DNA from: Kiritimatiellia bacterium
Lineage (GTDB): Bacteria > Verrucomicrobiota > Kiritimatiellia > RFP12 > UBA1067
DNA length: 7,963 nucleotides
Assembly: GCA_017999015.1 (NCBI GenBank)
Contig: JAGOBZ010000136.1
Coordinates: 1 to 7,963 of the forward strand
Direction: 5' to 3'
Shown here: one piece after another, positions 1 to 6,365 of the stretch
Layout: the number at the start of each line of letters is the position of its first letter
Position numbering within the stretch: position 1 is the stretch's first letter
Notes under the pieces: model-generated
What the model saw: the letters and a program-made list of their open reading frames with translations, nothing else
The model's database searches: none
Told to the model about the DNA's origin: nothing
Translations under genes and position numbers: made by a program

Positions 1-1179
1 GTGCTGGTCCTCACGTTTGTGCTTTTTCATGTCGTGGGCGGCTCGCCGGCCGAAGTGGTGCTCGGCAAGAATGCGTCATCCGAAGCGCTGGCCGCGTTTG
101 ACGCGCGCCACGGATACGACCGTCCGCTGCTGGCCGGCCGCTGGTCGCGGATCCGGGCGCTGGGCGACGTGCCGCGCGAGACGCTCGCGCGCCGGCCTGA
201 GTCCGGCCTGCTGCGGCTGCCGCTGACCTACTCGTTGCCGGCCGGCCTCTACCGGGTGAACGCCGGCCGTGTGTTGATCGGCCTGCGCGAGAGCGCGACC
301 GGCGCCGCCGACGAGGCGCTGGTCGACGGCCCCGCGCCGTTGACGTTCGCCGTGCGCGAGGGATGGACGGCGGTGACGCTAGACATAGAGGGACCGTCTG
401 CCCCGCGCGTGCGCCTTGAAAAGGGAAACCGCGGCCTGTTGGATTCCCAGTTCGTGCACTATCTGACCTCCCTGGCGCACGGCGACTTCGGGCTGTCGAT
501 CGAGCACCGCCTGCCGGTCGCGCAGGTGCTGCGCGAGGGCGTGGGCCCTTCGCTTGCGCTGACGATCCCGATCCTGGCAGGCGGCACGCTCGTCGGCGTG
601 ATGCTGGCGTTGCTCTGCGCGGCCTGGCGCGGCAGCGTGACCGACCGCGCGGTGCTGATCCTCTCTACGGTGTTGATGAGCGTCAATTATGTGGTCTGGG
701 TGCTGGCCGGGCAATTTCTGCTGGCCTTCAAGGCGCGGCTCTTTCCGCTCTGGGGCTTCGAGTCAGCGGCCTATCTGGTGTTGCCCGTGCTGATCGGCAT
801 CGTCAGTGGACTGGGCCGCGATGTACGTTTTTACCGGGCCGCGATTCTTGACGAGGTCTTCAAGCCGTATGTGCGCACGGCGCAGGCCAAAGGCGTGAGC
901 GGCGCCCGGATCATGGTCCGGCATGTCTTGCGCAACAGCCTGATTCCGATCGTCACATACGTCAGCCTGTCGGTGCCGTTTCTGTTTACCGGCAGTCTGA
1001 TGCTTGAAAGCTTTTTCGGCATCCCGGGACTGGGCAGCGTGAGCCTGAATGCGATTCACTCGTCCGACATGGCGGTGGTGCGCGCGGTCGTGATTCTCGG
1101 GGCGTTGCTCTACCAGCTCGTGAATGTGGCGACGGACGTCTGCTACGCATGGCTGGATCCGCGCGTGAGATTGAGATGA
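1..1179 (+). CDS. ABC importer permease, DppB/OppB type (5' partial)
   Basis: Inner-membrane permease subunit of a peptide/nickel/oligosaccharide-type (Opp/Dpp) ABC importer. The C-terminal half is typical. A GDFG motif at residues 161-164 is followed by hydrophobic segments at about 184-208, 216-243, 256-272, 313-333 and 359-380. The cytoplasmic EAA loop that contacts the ATPase runs from about 285 to 317 and includes YVRTAQAKG. The ending LDPRVRLR is also usual for the family. The frame is open to base 1, and the visible protein starts inside the first membrane helix (LTFVLFHVVGGSPAE), so the GTG at base 1 is not the real start and perhaps 10-20 residues are missing. An unusual beta-rich insertion occupies residues 44-148, where family members normally have a short loop. 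The gene overlaps the next permease at ATGA. The substrate is unknown. Peptides are the textbook cargo, but oligosaccharides fit the neighbours better (inference). Confidence 0.93.
   Translation: MLVLTFVLFHVVGGSPAEVVLGKNASSEALAAFDARHGYDRPLLAGRWSRIRALGDVPRETLARRPESGLLRLPLTYSLPAGLYRVNAGRVLIGLRESATGAADEALVDGPAPLTFAVREGWTAVTLDIEGPSAPRVRLEKGNRGLLDSQFVHYLTSLAHGDFGLSIEHRLPVAQVLREGVGPSLALTIPILAGGTLVGVMLALLCAAWRGSVTDRAVLILSTVLMSVNYVVWVLAGQFLLAFKARLFPLWGFESAAYLVLPVLIGIVSGLGRDVRFYRAAILDEVFKPYVRTAQAKGVSGARIMVRHVLRNSLIPIVTYVSLSVPFLFTGSLMLESFFGIPGLGSVSLNAIHSSDMAVVRAVVILGALLYQLVNVATDVCYAWLDPRVRLR
130..444 (+). other. Extracytoplasmic insertion domain within the DppB-like permease
   Basis: Residues 44-148 of the permease lie between the RHGYDRPL segment that follows helix 1 and the HYLTSLAHGDFG segment that precedes helix 2. 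In ordinary DppB/OppB proteins these two segments are nearly adjacent. The insert has no hydrophobic helix. It contains alternating polar and hydrophobic stretches such as LYRVNAGRVLIGLR and GWTAVTLDIEG, which suggest a small beta-sandwich. By topology it should face the periplasm, where the binding protein docks. Its fold and role are not recognised. Confidence 0.7.
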
Positions 1180-2102
1180 CAGTCAGTATGAAGAACAGGC
1201 CGAACATCCTGAGTCGGTTATGGAGGCGGTGGGACACGCGGCTGTGTCTGATCGTGATCTTGGCGTATGCCGGGGCCGCGCTGTACGGCGAGGCGGTCTA
1301 CCGGGCGGCGCGTCTGGCCGACCGCACGCCGGCTTACAACGCGGTGCGTGAGCAGTCGCGCTACGTGACGCCGGCGTTTGTGAGGCTCGCGGAGGTCCGC
1401 ACCCGGCCGGCGGGCGAACCGCTCTATCTGCTGGGCAGCGATAACCTCGGGCGCGATGTGCTGCAGCGCCTGGTGCAGGGGACGCGCATTGCGTTTCACG
1501 TCGGTATCATCACCTCGCTGATCGCGATTCCCTTAGGCGTGCTGCTGGGCTGCTTGGGCGGCTATTTCGGCGGGCGTGCGGACAGTGTCGTGGTCTGGCT
1601 GTGCGCGACGGTGGCGTCGATGCCAGGCCTGCTGTTCATTCTTGCGGTCGCGATGGTGGTGGGGCAGGGGCTGGCGGGGGTCTACCTCGGGATCGGCCTG
1701 ACGACCTGGGTCAGTGTCTGCCGCAATGTGCGCGGCGAGGTCATCAAGCACCGCCACCGCGCTTACGTGCAGGCCGCGCAGGTGTTGGGATACGGCCATG
1801 CGCGCATCATGTTCCGCCATATCCTGCCGAATGTGACGCACATCATCCTGATCGCTTTTTCGGTGCGGTTCCCCGCGTCGGTGGCGACAGAGGTCTTTAT
1901 CAGCTTTCTGGGCATCGGCGTGCAGGGCGAGCCGTCGTGGGGCATCATGATCAACAACGCGCGGCTGCGCCTCTGGCAGGGCGTGTGGTGGGAGATGACC
2001 TTCGTCACGCTGGCGATTTTCGCTCTGGTCCTGGCCTTCAACCATGTGGCGGACGAACTGCGCGATCTTCTCGATCCGGCCTTACGGACGGAAGTCGTGT
2101 AG
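1176..2102 (+). CDS. ABC importer permease, DppC/OppC type
   Basis: Second inner-membrane permease subunit, expected to pair with the preceding DppB-like protein. From the ATG at 1176 it is 308 residues, normal for DppC/OppC. A single N-terminal helix (about 22-38) is followed by an external loop of some 45 residues. Next come the family signature GSDNLGRDVLQRL (87-99), membrane segments at about 106-130, 136-162, 165-181, 220-245 and 272-290, and the EAA loop around 188-219 (HRAYVQAAQVLGYGHARIMF). The ending ADELRDLLDP is typical. Start choice: ATG 1176 overlaps the upstream TGA as ATGA, which suggests translational coupling. In-frame ATGs at 1149 and 1188 are alternatives, and none has a strong ribosome binding site. 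No DppD/DppF ATPase gene follows, unlike the common opp/dpp gene order. The stop is TAG, followed by CAGGTCA. Confidence 0.93.
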   Translation: MTVSMKNRPNILSRLWRRWDTRLCLIVILAYAGAALYGEAVYRAARLADRTPAYNAVREQSRYVTPAFVRLAEVRTRPAGEPLYLLGSDNLGRDVLQRLVQGTRIAFHVGIITSLIAIPLGVLLGCLGGYFGGRADSVVVWLCATVASMPGLLFILAVAMVVGQGLAGVYLGIGLTTWVSVCRNVRGEVIKHRHRAYVQAAQVLGYGHARIMFRHILPNVTHIILIAFSVRFPASVATEVFISFLGIGVQGEPSWGIMINNARLRLWQGVWWEMTFVTLAIFALVLAFNHVADELRDLLDPALRTEVV

Positions 2103-2109
2103 CAGGTCA
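2100..2109 (+). repeat. TAGCAGGTCA junction repeat, copy 1
   Basis: This 10-base stretch consists of the TAG stop of the DppC-like permease plus the next seven bases. The identical 10-mer recurs at the next gene junction (3288-3297). The bases on either side differ between the copies. It may be coincidence or a remnant of junction duplication. Confidence 0.6.
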
Positions 2110-2130
2110 TGTCGGAAATGCGATCCAGAG

Positions 2131-2136
2131 GGAGGT
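2131..2136 (+). promoter_or_regulatory. Ribosome binding site (GGAGGT) of the serine hydrolase gene
   Basis: A perfect match to the Shine-Dalgarno core ends 8 bases before the ATG at 2145. It selects that start over the upstream in-frame ATGs at 2109 and 2118. A nearer ATG at 2137 is out of frame and too close. Confidence 0.85.
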
Positions 2137-2144
2137 ATGAAAGA

Positions 2145-3290
2145 ATGAGCAAGATGCAAGTTTGGGGCGGTGTGGCGGGATGCTGCGTACTGGCCGGGTG
2201 TCTGGTCGGCCGCGCGCCATCGAAGGAGGCGCTGTCGCGGGCGATCCACGCCCATGTCGATGCGGGAGAAGTTGCCGGCGCGGTGGCCTGCGTGGTGGAT
2301 GGTGAGCGCGTGCTTCAGGCTGTGACCGACGGCTTCGCGGACCGTGAAGCCGCGCGCCCGATGTGCATGGATACCCTGTTCTGGATCGCCTCGATGACCA
2401 AACCCGTCACGGCCTGCGCGGTGATGATGCTGTTGGATGAGGGTAGGCTCGAACTGGACGCACCGGTTTCCGCGTACCTTCCCGAATTTTCGGGATTGAA
2501 GACCGCCGACGGCCGGCCGGCGGTTCCGACGCTGCGCCAGATGCTCACGCATACTTCGGGCATGGCGGAGCCGGCCCAGGCCGATCAGCTCGCGGCGCGG
2601 ACGCTCGCGGAGCTGATGCCGCACATCGCCGCGAAACCGGCACTGTTTACGCCCGGCGACCGCTGGCAGTACAGTCAGTCCGGCATGAATGCCTTGGGCC
2701 GCGTGGTGGAAGTCCTCTCCGGCATGCCGTTCGACCGTTTTCTTGCGGAACGGCTGTTCAAGCCGCTCGATATGCGGGACACGACGTTTTATCCGGATGC
2801 GGAACAGCTCGCGCGCCTGGCCGTTTCGTACCGCCGGACCGGCGACCGGCTGGAACGTGCCGCGTTGCCGCCGGTCTATGACTGCGCGCGAGGCGACGCG
2901 CGGTTCCCGGCCCCGAACGGCGGACTCTACTCGACCGCGCCGGATTACGCGCGTTTCTGCCAGATGCTGCTCAAGCGCGGCAGTTTCAACGGCCGGCGCA
3001 TCCTGTCGTCGGCATCGGTCGCGGCCATGTCAAGCGTTCAGAGCGGCGATCTGAAAACCGGTTTCACGCCAGGTTGCGCCTGGGGCTTGGGATGCGGCAT
3101 GGTGCGTGAACCGCAAGGCGTGACGGCCATGCTGTCGCCGGGATCGTTCGGTCATGGCGGTGCCTTCGGCACGCAGGCGTGGATCGATCCGGTTAAAGGC
3201 GTGGCGTATGTGCTGATGGTGCAGCGTGCGAATTTCCCGAACGCGGACAATTCGGAGCTGCGCGGCGATTTTCAGCGAGCAGCGTTTTAG
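2145..3290 (+). CDS. SxxK serine hydrolase, beta-lactamase/family VIII esterase-like, predicted lipoprotein
   Basis: A 381-residue serine hydrolase of the class C beta-lactamase-related superfamily (Pfam Beta-lactamase). The visible catalytic motifs are S83-M-T-K86 (nucleophile and general base), Y176-S-Q and H337-G-G, the last standing in for the KTG box. The first 19 residues form a short hydrophobic signal ending in the lipobox L-A-G-C19, so the mature protein is probably lipid-anchored and extracytoplasmic. The third residue of the YxN motif is Gln rather than Asn. Family VIII carboxylesterases such as EstB also lack a strict Asn there, which favours an esterase, deacylase or peptidase role over beta-lactam resistance (inference). 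Position between sugar/peptide permeases and a glycosidase suggests ester or acyl removal from the imported or degraded substrate. The start is set by GGAGGT at 2131. The gene ends in TAG followed by CAGGTCA and lies in the same frame as both neighbours. Confidence 0.9.
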   Translation: MSKMQVWGGVAGCCVLAGCLVGRAPSKEALSRAIHAHVDAGEVAGAVACVVDGERVLQAVTDGFADREAARPMCMDTLFWIASMTKPVTACAVMMLLDEGRLELDAPVSAYLPEFSGLKTADGRPAVPTLRQMLTHTSGMAEPAQADQLAARTLAELMPHIAAKPALFTPGDRWQYSQSGMNALGRVVEVLSGMPFDRFLAERLFKPLDMRDTTFYPDAEQLARLAVSYRRTGDRLERAALPPVYDCARGDARFPAPNGGLYSTAPDYARFCQMLLKRGSFNGRRILSSASVAAMSSVQSGDLKTGFTPGCAWGLGCGMVREPQGVTAMLSPGSFGHGGAFGTQAWIDPVKGVAYVLMVQRANFPNADNSELRGDFQRAAF

Positions 3291-3297
3291 CAGGTCA
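3288..3297 (+). repeat. TAGCAGGTCA junction repeat, copy 2
   Basis: The TAG stop of the serine hydrolase gene plus seven bases, identical to 2100-2109 at the previous gene junction. The frame stays open from here into the glycosidase start at 3312. Confidence 0.6.
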
Positions 3298-3299
3298 GA

Positions 3300-3305
3300 A
3301 GGGGG
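3300..3305 (+). promoter_or_regulatory. Ribosome binding site of the glycosidase gene
   Basis: AGGGGG within a purine-rich run (3298-3306) ends 6 bases before the ATG at 3312. It supports 3312 over the in-frame ATG at 3333, which lacks such a site. Confidence 0.6.
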
Positions 3306-3311
3306 GCGGAC

Positions 3312-6300
3312 ATGAAGACATGTGATCGGGCAATGAGCATCGCCGTGCGGCGTGCGGTCTGGGTGTTGGCGGTTGTGGCGGCCGGCGCGGCGGAGGCGCG
3401 TGAATCCGAGCTGCTTTTTGACGGCGGGCAGACGAATGTCTGGTCGACCGCGCGTGACGCGGCGCGTCTGGATAAGGAGTTCGCCGTCAGCGACCTGGTG
3501 CAGGCCGAGGAACCTGCAGCCCTGCGCTGGCGGTTCGTGCCGAAACCCGGGACGGCATTCAACGATATTTTTTTGTCGTGCAGAATGGCCCGGCGTTTCG
3601 ACACCGTGCGCGTGCGCGTCAAAAATGAAGGGGCGGCCTTCGATCTGGCGGTGAAGACACGTGACGCCCGCAACGCCGAATGGACCGCTCGGCGCGTGCC
3701 TCTTGCGGCGGCTGGCGACTGGCAATGGATTGAATTTCCGTGGCCGGAATGGCGGGTTGCGCCTTGGTCGAAGGACATCAACGGGACACTTGATCTCCCG
3801 CTCACCTCATTGGCGCTGATCGCGTTCGACCTTAAAGCGGAGCAGACCTATGCGCTGCGCGTCGCGGCGGTCGAGACGGTCAGTCCTGACCGGCCGCTCG
3901 CCCGCGTCTCTGGTTTTCAAGTGCCGTCAAAGATCAAGGCCGGCGAACCGTTCGACGTGGCGTTCGCCTTCACGCTTGACCGGTCGATGTCCGGCGGAGA
4001 GGCGTGCCTCGTCTTCCGTCGCGGCGCGCAGGATGTGGGTCGTGTGCCGCTCACGCTGCCGCGTGCGTTGGAACAGGTCGCGGCCGGCGAGACGGTACAG
4101 GTGGCGTCTTCTGCCCGCGCGCCGCTGTATGCTGCGGGCGGCGAGCAGGCCGTGGCCCTGTGCCTGGGCGATGCCCGGATCTGTCTGGACGGGAGCGCGG
4201 CCGATGATGCGGTCGCGGCCGTGACACTCGTGCCGCGCCGTCCGTCGCGCAGCACGGCGCAGGTCAAGCCGCACAACGGCGTGCCCGCGCTCTTCATCAA
4301 CGGCAAGCCGCACAACGGCATGGCGTGGGCGACTTATCATCCGACCTCGGCCGTGTTCCGCGATTTCACCCGTGCGGGCATCACACTCTACACGTTCGCT
4401 GCCACCCCGACCGAGTCCGGCTACGGGCTGGCGCGCACCGCGTGGACCGCGCCTGACACCTATGACTTCTCGCAGCTTGACGAGCGTGCCATGCTGCTTC
4501 TGACCGAAAATCCGGACGCCTATTTCTTTCCGCGCCTCTACCTGCATGCGCCGCCGTGGTGGAGCGAGCGGCATCCCGACGACATCGTGCTGATGGATCC
4601 CGGCGATGGACGTTACGTGCCGTTCATCCATTCCGGGGGCAAGCCCGCGCCGAGCTGGGCTTCGGAGGCATGGCGGCGCGACACCATCGAGGGCCTGCGC
4701 CGCCTGATTGAGCATGTCGAGGCCTCGCCATATGCCGACCGCGTCATCGGTTACCATCTCGCGTCGGGCACGACCGAGGAGTGGATGATGTGGGGCGGCA
4801 ACGAGCAGCAGTGGGTTGATTTCTCTCCGGCGAACACCCGTCGGTTCCGCGACTGGCTGCGCGCGAAATACCGGAAGGACGCCGCTTTGCGCGCGGCTTG
4901 GCAAGATCCTTCGGCTTCGTTCGACACGGCGGTCATTCCGTCCCGTGCGCAGCGGCAGCACACCGAGATCGGTTCGTTCAGAGATCCGGCCAAAGAACAG
5001 GCGGTGATCGATTTTTATCTGTACAACTCTGATCTGGTGGCGGACACGGTCTGCACTTTCGCCCGTGCGGTGAAGGGCTTTACCCGCCGCAAGAAAATCG
5101 TCGGGGCTTTCTACGGCTATCTCTTGCAGCTCTGCGGCGAGCAGCGGCAGCAGAACGCCGGACATCTGGCGCTGGCGAAGGTGTTGGCTTCGCGCGACAT
5201 CGATTTCCTGACCAGCCCAACCAGTTACGCCTTCCGGCAACTCGGCGGCGAGGGGACCAGCCATTTCATGTCATTGCTCGGCAGCGTCACGCTGAGCGGC
5301 AAGCTCTGGTTCGATGAAAACGACATCCGCACGTCGATGGCACCCGGCGCGATCGGAACGTGGGGCAAGCCGGCTGATGTGGCGGGCGATATCGTGCAAC
5401 AGGAAAAAGAACTGGCGAATGTGATGGTCAGCGGCACGGCGCAGTGGTGGTTTGATGTCGGCAGCAACGTGTATGGCGATCCGGCGCTGATGGACCGCAT
5501 CGCGCGGCTGGCACGCAACGCTTCGGAGGTCCAGGCGCTGGACCGCACGCCGGCGGACGAGGTAGCGATGGTCGTGGACGAGCGCAGCCTCTGCTGGATG
5601 GGGGTCGGCGACAAAGCGCTGGGTGCGCCGCTGTTGGTCGGCCAGCTTCCCGCGCTGTCGCGGATCGGCGCGCCGGTCGGCCATTATCTCGCGTCCGACC
5701 TGCCGCGGCTGCGTGAGCGCAAGGTATTCTTCATCATGACCAGCTTCGCGCCGACCGAGCAGGACCGCCGCGCGATCGATGCGTTGAAACGGGACGGGCA
5801 CGTGCTGGTATTCGTGGCGGCGCCGGGACTCTACCGTGAGGGGCAGCTAGATGAATCCGGAATGGAGGCGCTGACCGGCATCCGCTTGCGGCTGGACCGA
5901 GCGGCGGTGTCGTCTGCCGTGAAAGTGACAGGCGCCCATCCGTGGACGAAAGGCCTGGCCGGGATCACGTACGGGCCGGGCAAGCCGAATGCGCCGGTCT
6001 GTTACGCGGACGATGCTGGCGCACAGGTGCTGGGCACGTTGCCGGACGGGCGCCCCGGACTGGTCGTCAAAGCCGGCGAGGGGTGGACGTCGGTCTTCTC
6101 CGCCGCGCCGTTGCTGCCGGCGCGTCTGATGCGTGCTATCGTCGAGTCGGCCGGCGTGCACACCTATATCGAGACCGAGGATGTGGTGTGGGCCAACCGG
6201 CAAATGGTTGCGGTGAGCGTCAAGGCGGGCGGCCGTCGGAAGGTGCGTCTTCCGCATGCCGGGCGCGTGCGCGATCTTTACACCGGCGAATGCGTGGCGC

Positions 6301-6365
6301 GGGAAGCATCGGTGTTCGAGGTTGATTTCGCTGAACGCGCGACGCGCGTTTTTGTCGTCGACTAA
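3312..6365 (+). CDS. Secreted GH42-like (clan GH-A) glycoside hydrolase, multidomain
   Basis: A 1017-residue exported enzyme predicted to cleave glycosidic bonds, with beta-galactosidase-type GH42 as the closest family recognisable by eye. Residues 1-29 form a signal peptide (Arg-rich start, hydrophobic core, AEA at 27-29 as likely cleavage site). Residues about 33-190 look like a jelly-roll, CBM-like domain and 196-310 like a second beta-sandwich. From about 320 (LFINGKP motif at 327-333) a TIM-barrel-like region runs to about 735. Its likely acid/base is E489 or E490 in GTTEEW, and its likely nucleophile is E669 in WFDEND. Residues about 748-945 resemble the glutamine-amidotransferase-like trimerisation domain of GH42 enzymes, followed by a small beta domain. 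It is longer than classical GH42 proteins (about 650-700 residues), mainly through the N-terminal domains. The exact GH family and substrate are not certain. It is last in the operon, and its TAA stop overlaps the convergent gene. Confidence 0.85.
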   Translation: MKTCDRAMSIAVRRAVWVLAVVAAGAAEARESELLFDGGQTNVWSTARDAARLDKEFAVSDLVQAEEPAALRWRFVPKPGTAFNDIFLSCRMARRFDTVRVRVKNEGAAFDLAVKTRDARNAEWTARRVPLAAAGDWQWIEFPWPEWRVAPWSKDINGTLDLPLTSLALIAFDLKAEQTYALRVAAVETVSPDRPLARVSGFQVPSKIKAGEPFDVAFAFTLDRSMSGGEACLVFRRGAQDVGRVPLTLPRALEQVAAGETVQVASSARAPLYAAGGEQAVALCLGDARICLDGSAADDAVAAVTLVPRRPSRSTAQVKPHNGVPALFINGKPHNGMAWATYHPTSAVFRDFTRAGITLYTFAATPTESGYGLARTAWTAPDTYDFSQLDERAMLLLTENPDAYFFPRLYLHAPPWWSERHPDDIVLMDPGDGRYVPFIHSGGKPAPSWASEAWRRDTIEGLRRLIEHVEASPYADRVIGYHLASGTTEEWMMWGGNEQQWVDFSPANTRRFRDWLRAKYRKDAALRAAWQDPSASFDTAVIPSRAQRQHTEIGSFRDPAKEQAVIDFYLYNSDLVADTVCTFARAVKGFTRRKKIVGAFYGYLLQLCGEQRQQNAGHLALAKVLASRDIDFLTSPTSYAFRQLGGEGTSHFMSLLGSVTLSGKLWFDENDIRTSMAPGAIGTWGKPADVAGDIVQQEKELANVMVSGTAQWWFDVGSNVYGDPALMDRIARLARNASEVQALDRTPADEVAMVVDERSLCWMGVGDKALGAPLLVGQLPALSRIGAPVGHYLASDLPRLRERKVFFIMTSFAPTEQDRRAIDALKRDGHVLVFVAAPGLYREGQLDESGMEALTGIRLRLDRAAVSSAVKVTGAHPWTKGLAGITYGPGKPNAPVCYADDAGAQVLGTLPDGRPGLVVKAGEGWTSVFSAAPLLPARLMRAIVESAGVHTYIETEDVVWANRQMVAVSVKAGGRRKVRLPHAGRVRDLYTGECVAREASVFEVDFAERATRVFVVD
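4265..4319 (+). repeat. Exact 16-base direct repeat inside the glycosidase gene
   Basis: The 16-mer CAAGCCGCACAACGGC occurs at 4265-4280 and 4304-4319, 39 bases apart in the same frame, encoding KPHNG twice around the segment VPALFIN. The second copy is part of the LFINGKP motif at the start of the barrel. The first lies in the preceding linker. Confidence 0.9.
6334..6353 (+). terminator. Candidate intrinsic terminator within the 3' end of the glycosidase gene
   Basis: A 7-bp perfect stem AACGCGC / GCGCGTT with a GAC loop is followed by TTT, giving five consecutive T (6349-6353). The polarity fits the plus-strand operon only, since the other strand has no T run after the stem. It sits about 10 bases before the TAA stop, so full termination here would give a message lacking its stop codon. 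The short stem and short T tract make it weak. Confidence 0.3.

Noticed and set aside
1..3. GTG at base 1 as the true start of the first permease
   Set aside because: The protein begins in the middle of the family's first membrane helix, so the gene extends upstream of the window.
1533..2045. A 170-codon minus-strand open frame opposite the DppC-like permease
   Set aside because: The translation is rich in His, Gln, Arg and Asp without any hydrophobic or conserved pattern. It mirrors the codon bias of the permease gene.
2482..2495. Inverted repeat CCCGAATTTTCGGG in the serine hydrolase gene as an operator or terminator
   Set aside because: It lies in the middle of a coding region, has only a 2-base loop, and no T tract or promoter is near it.
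2145..3290. Annotation of the serine hydrolase as an antibiotic-resistance beta-lactamase
   Set aside because: The YxN Asn and the KTG box of class C enzymes are not present (YSQ and HGG instead), and the operon context is nutrient uptake and glycan hydrolysis.
3569..3575. Slippery heptamer T TTT TTG (part of a run of seven T) as a programmed -1 frameshift site
   Set aside because: The zero frame continues for more than 900 further codons of recognisable glycosidase, and a shift would give no recognisable product. The run simply encodes Ile-Phe-Leu.
3927..5264. A 445-codon open frame on the minus strand opposite the glycosidase gene
   Set aside because: It is rich in Arg, has no recognisable domain or ribosome binding site, and lies fully antisense to a gene with clear family motifs. 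Long antisense frames are common in GC-rich DNA.
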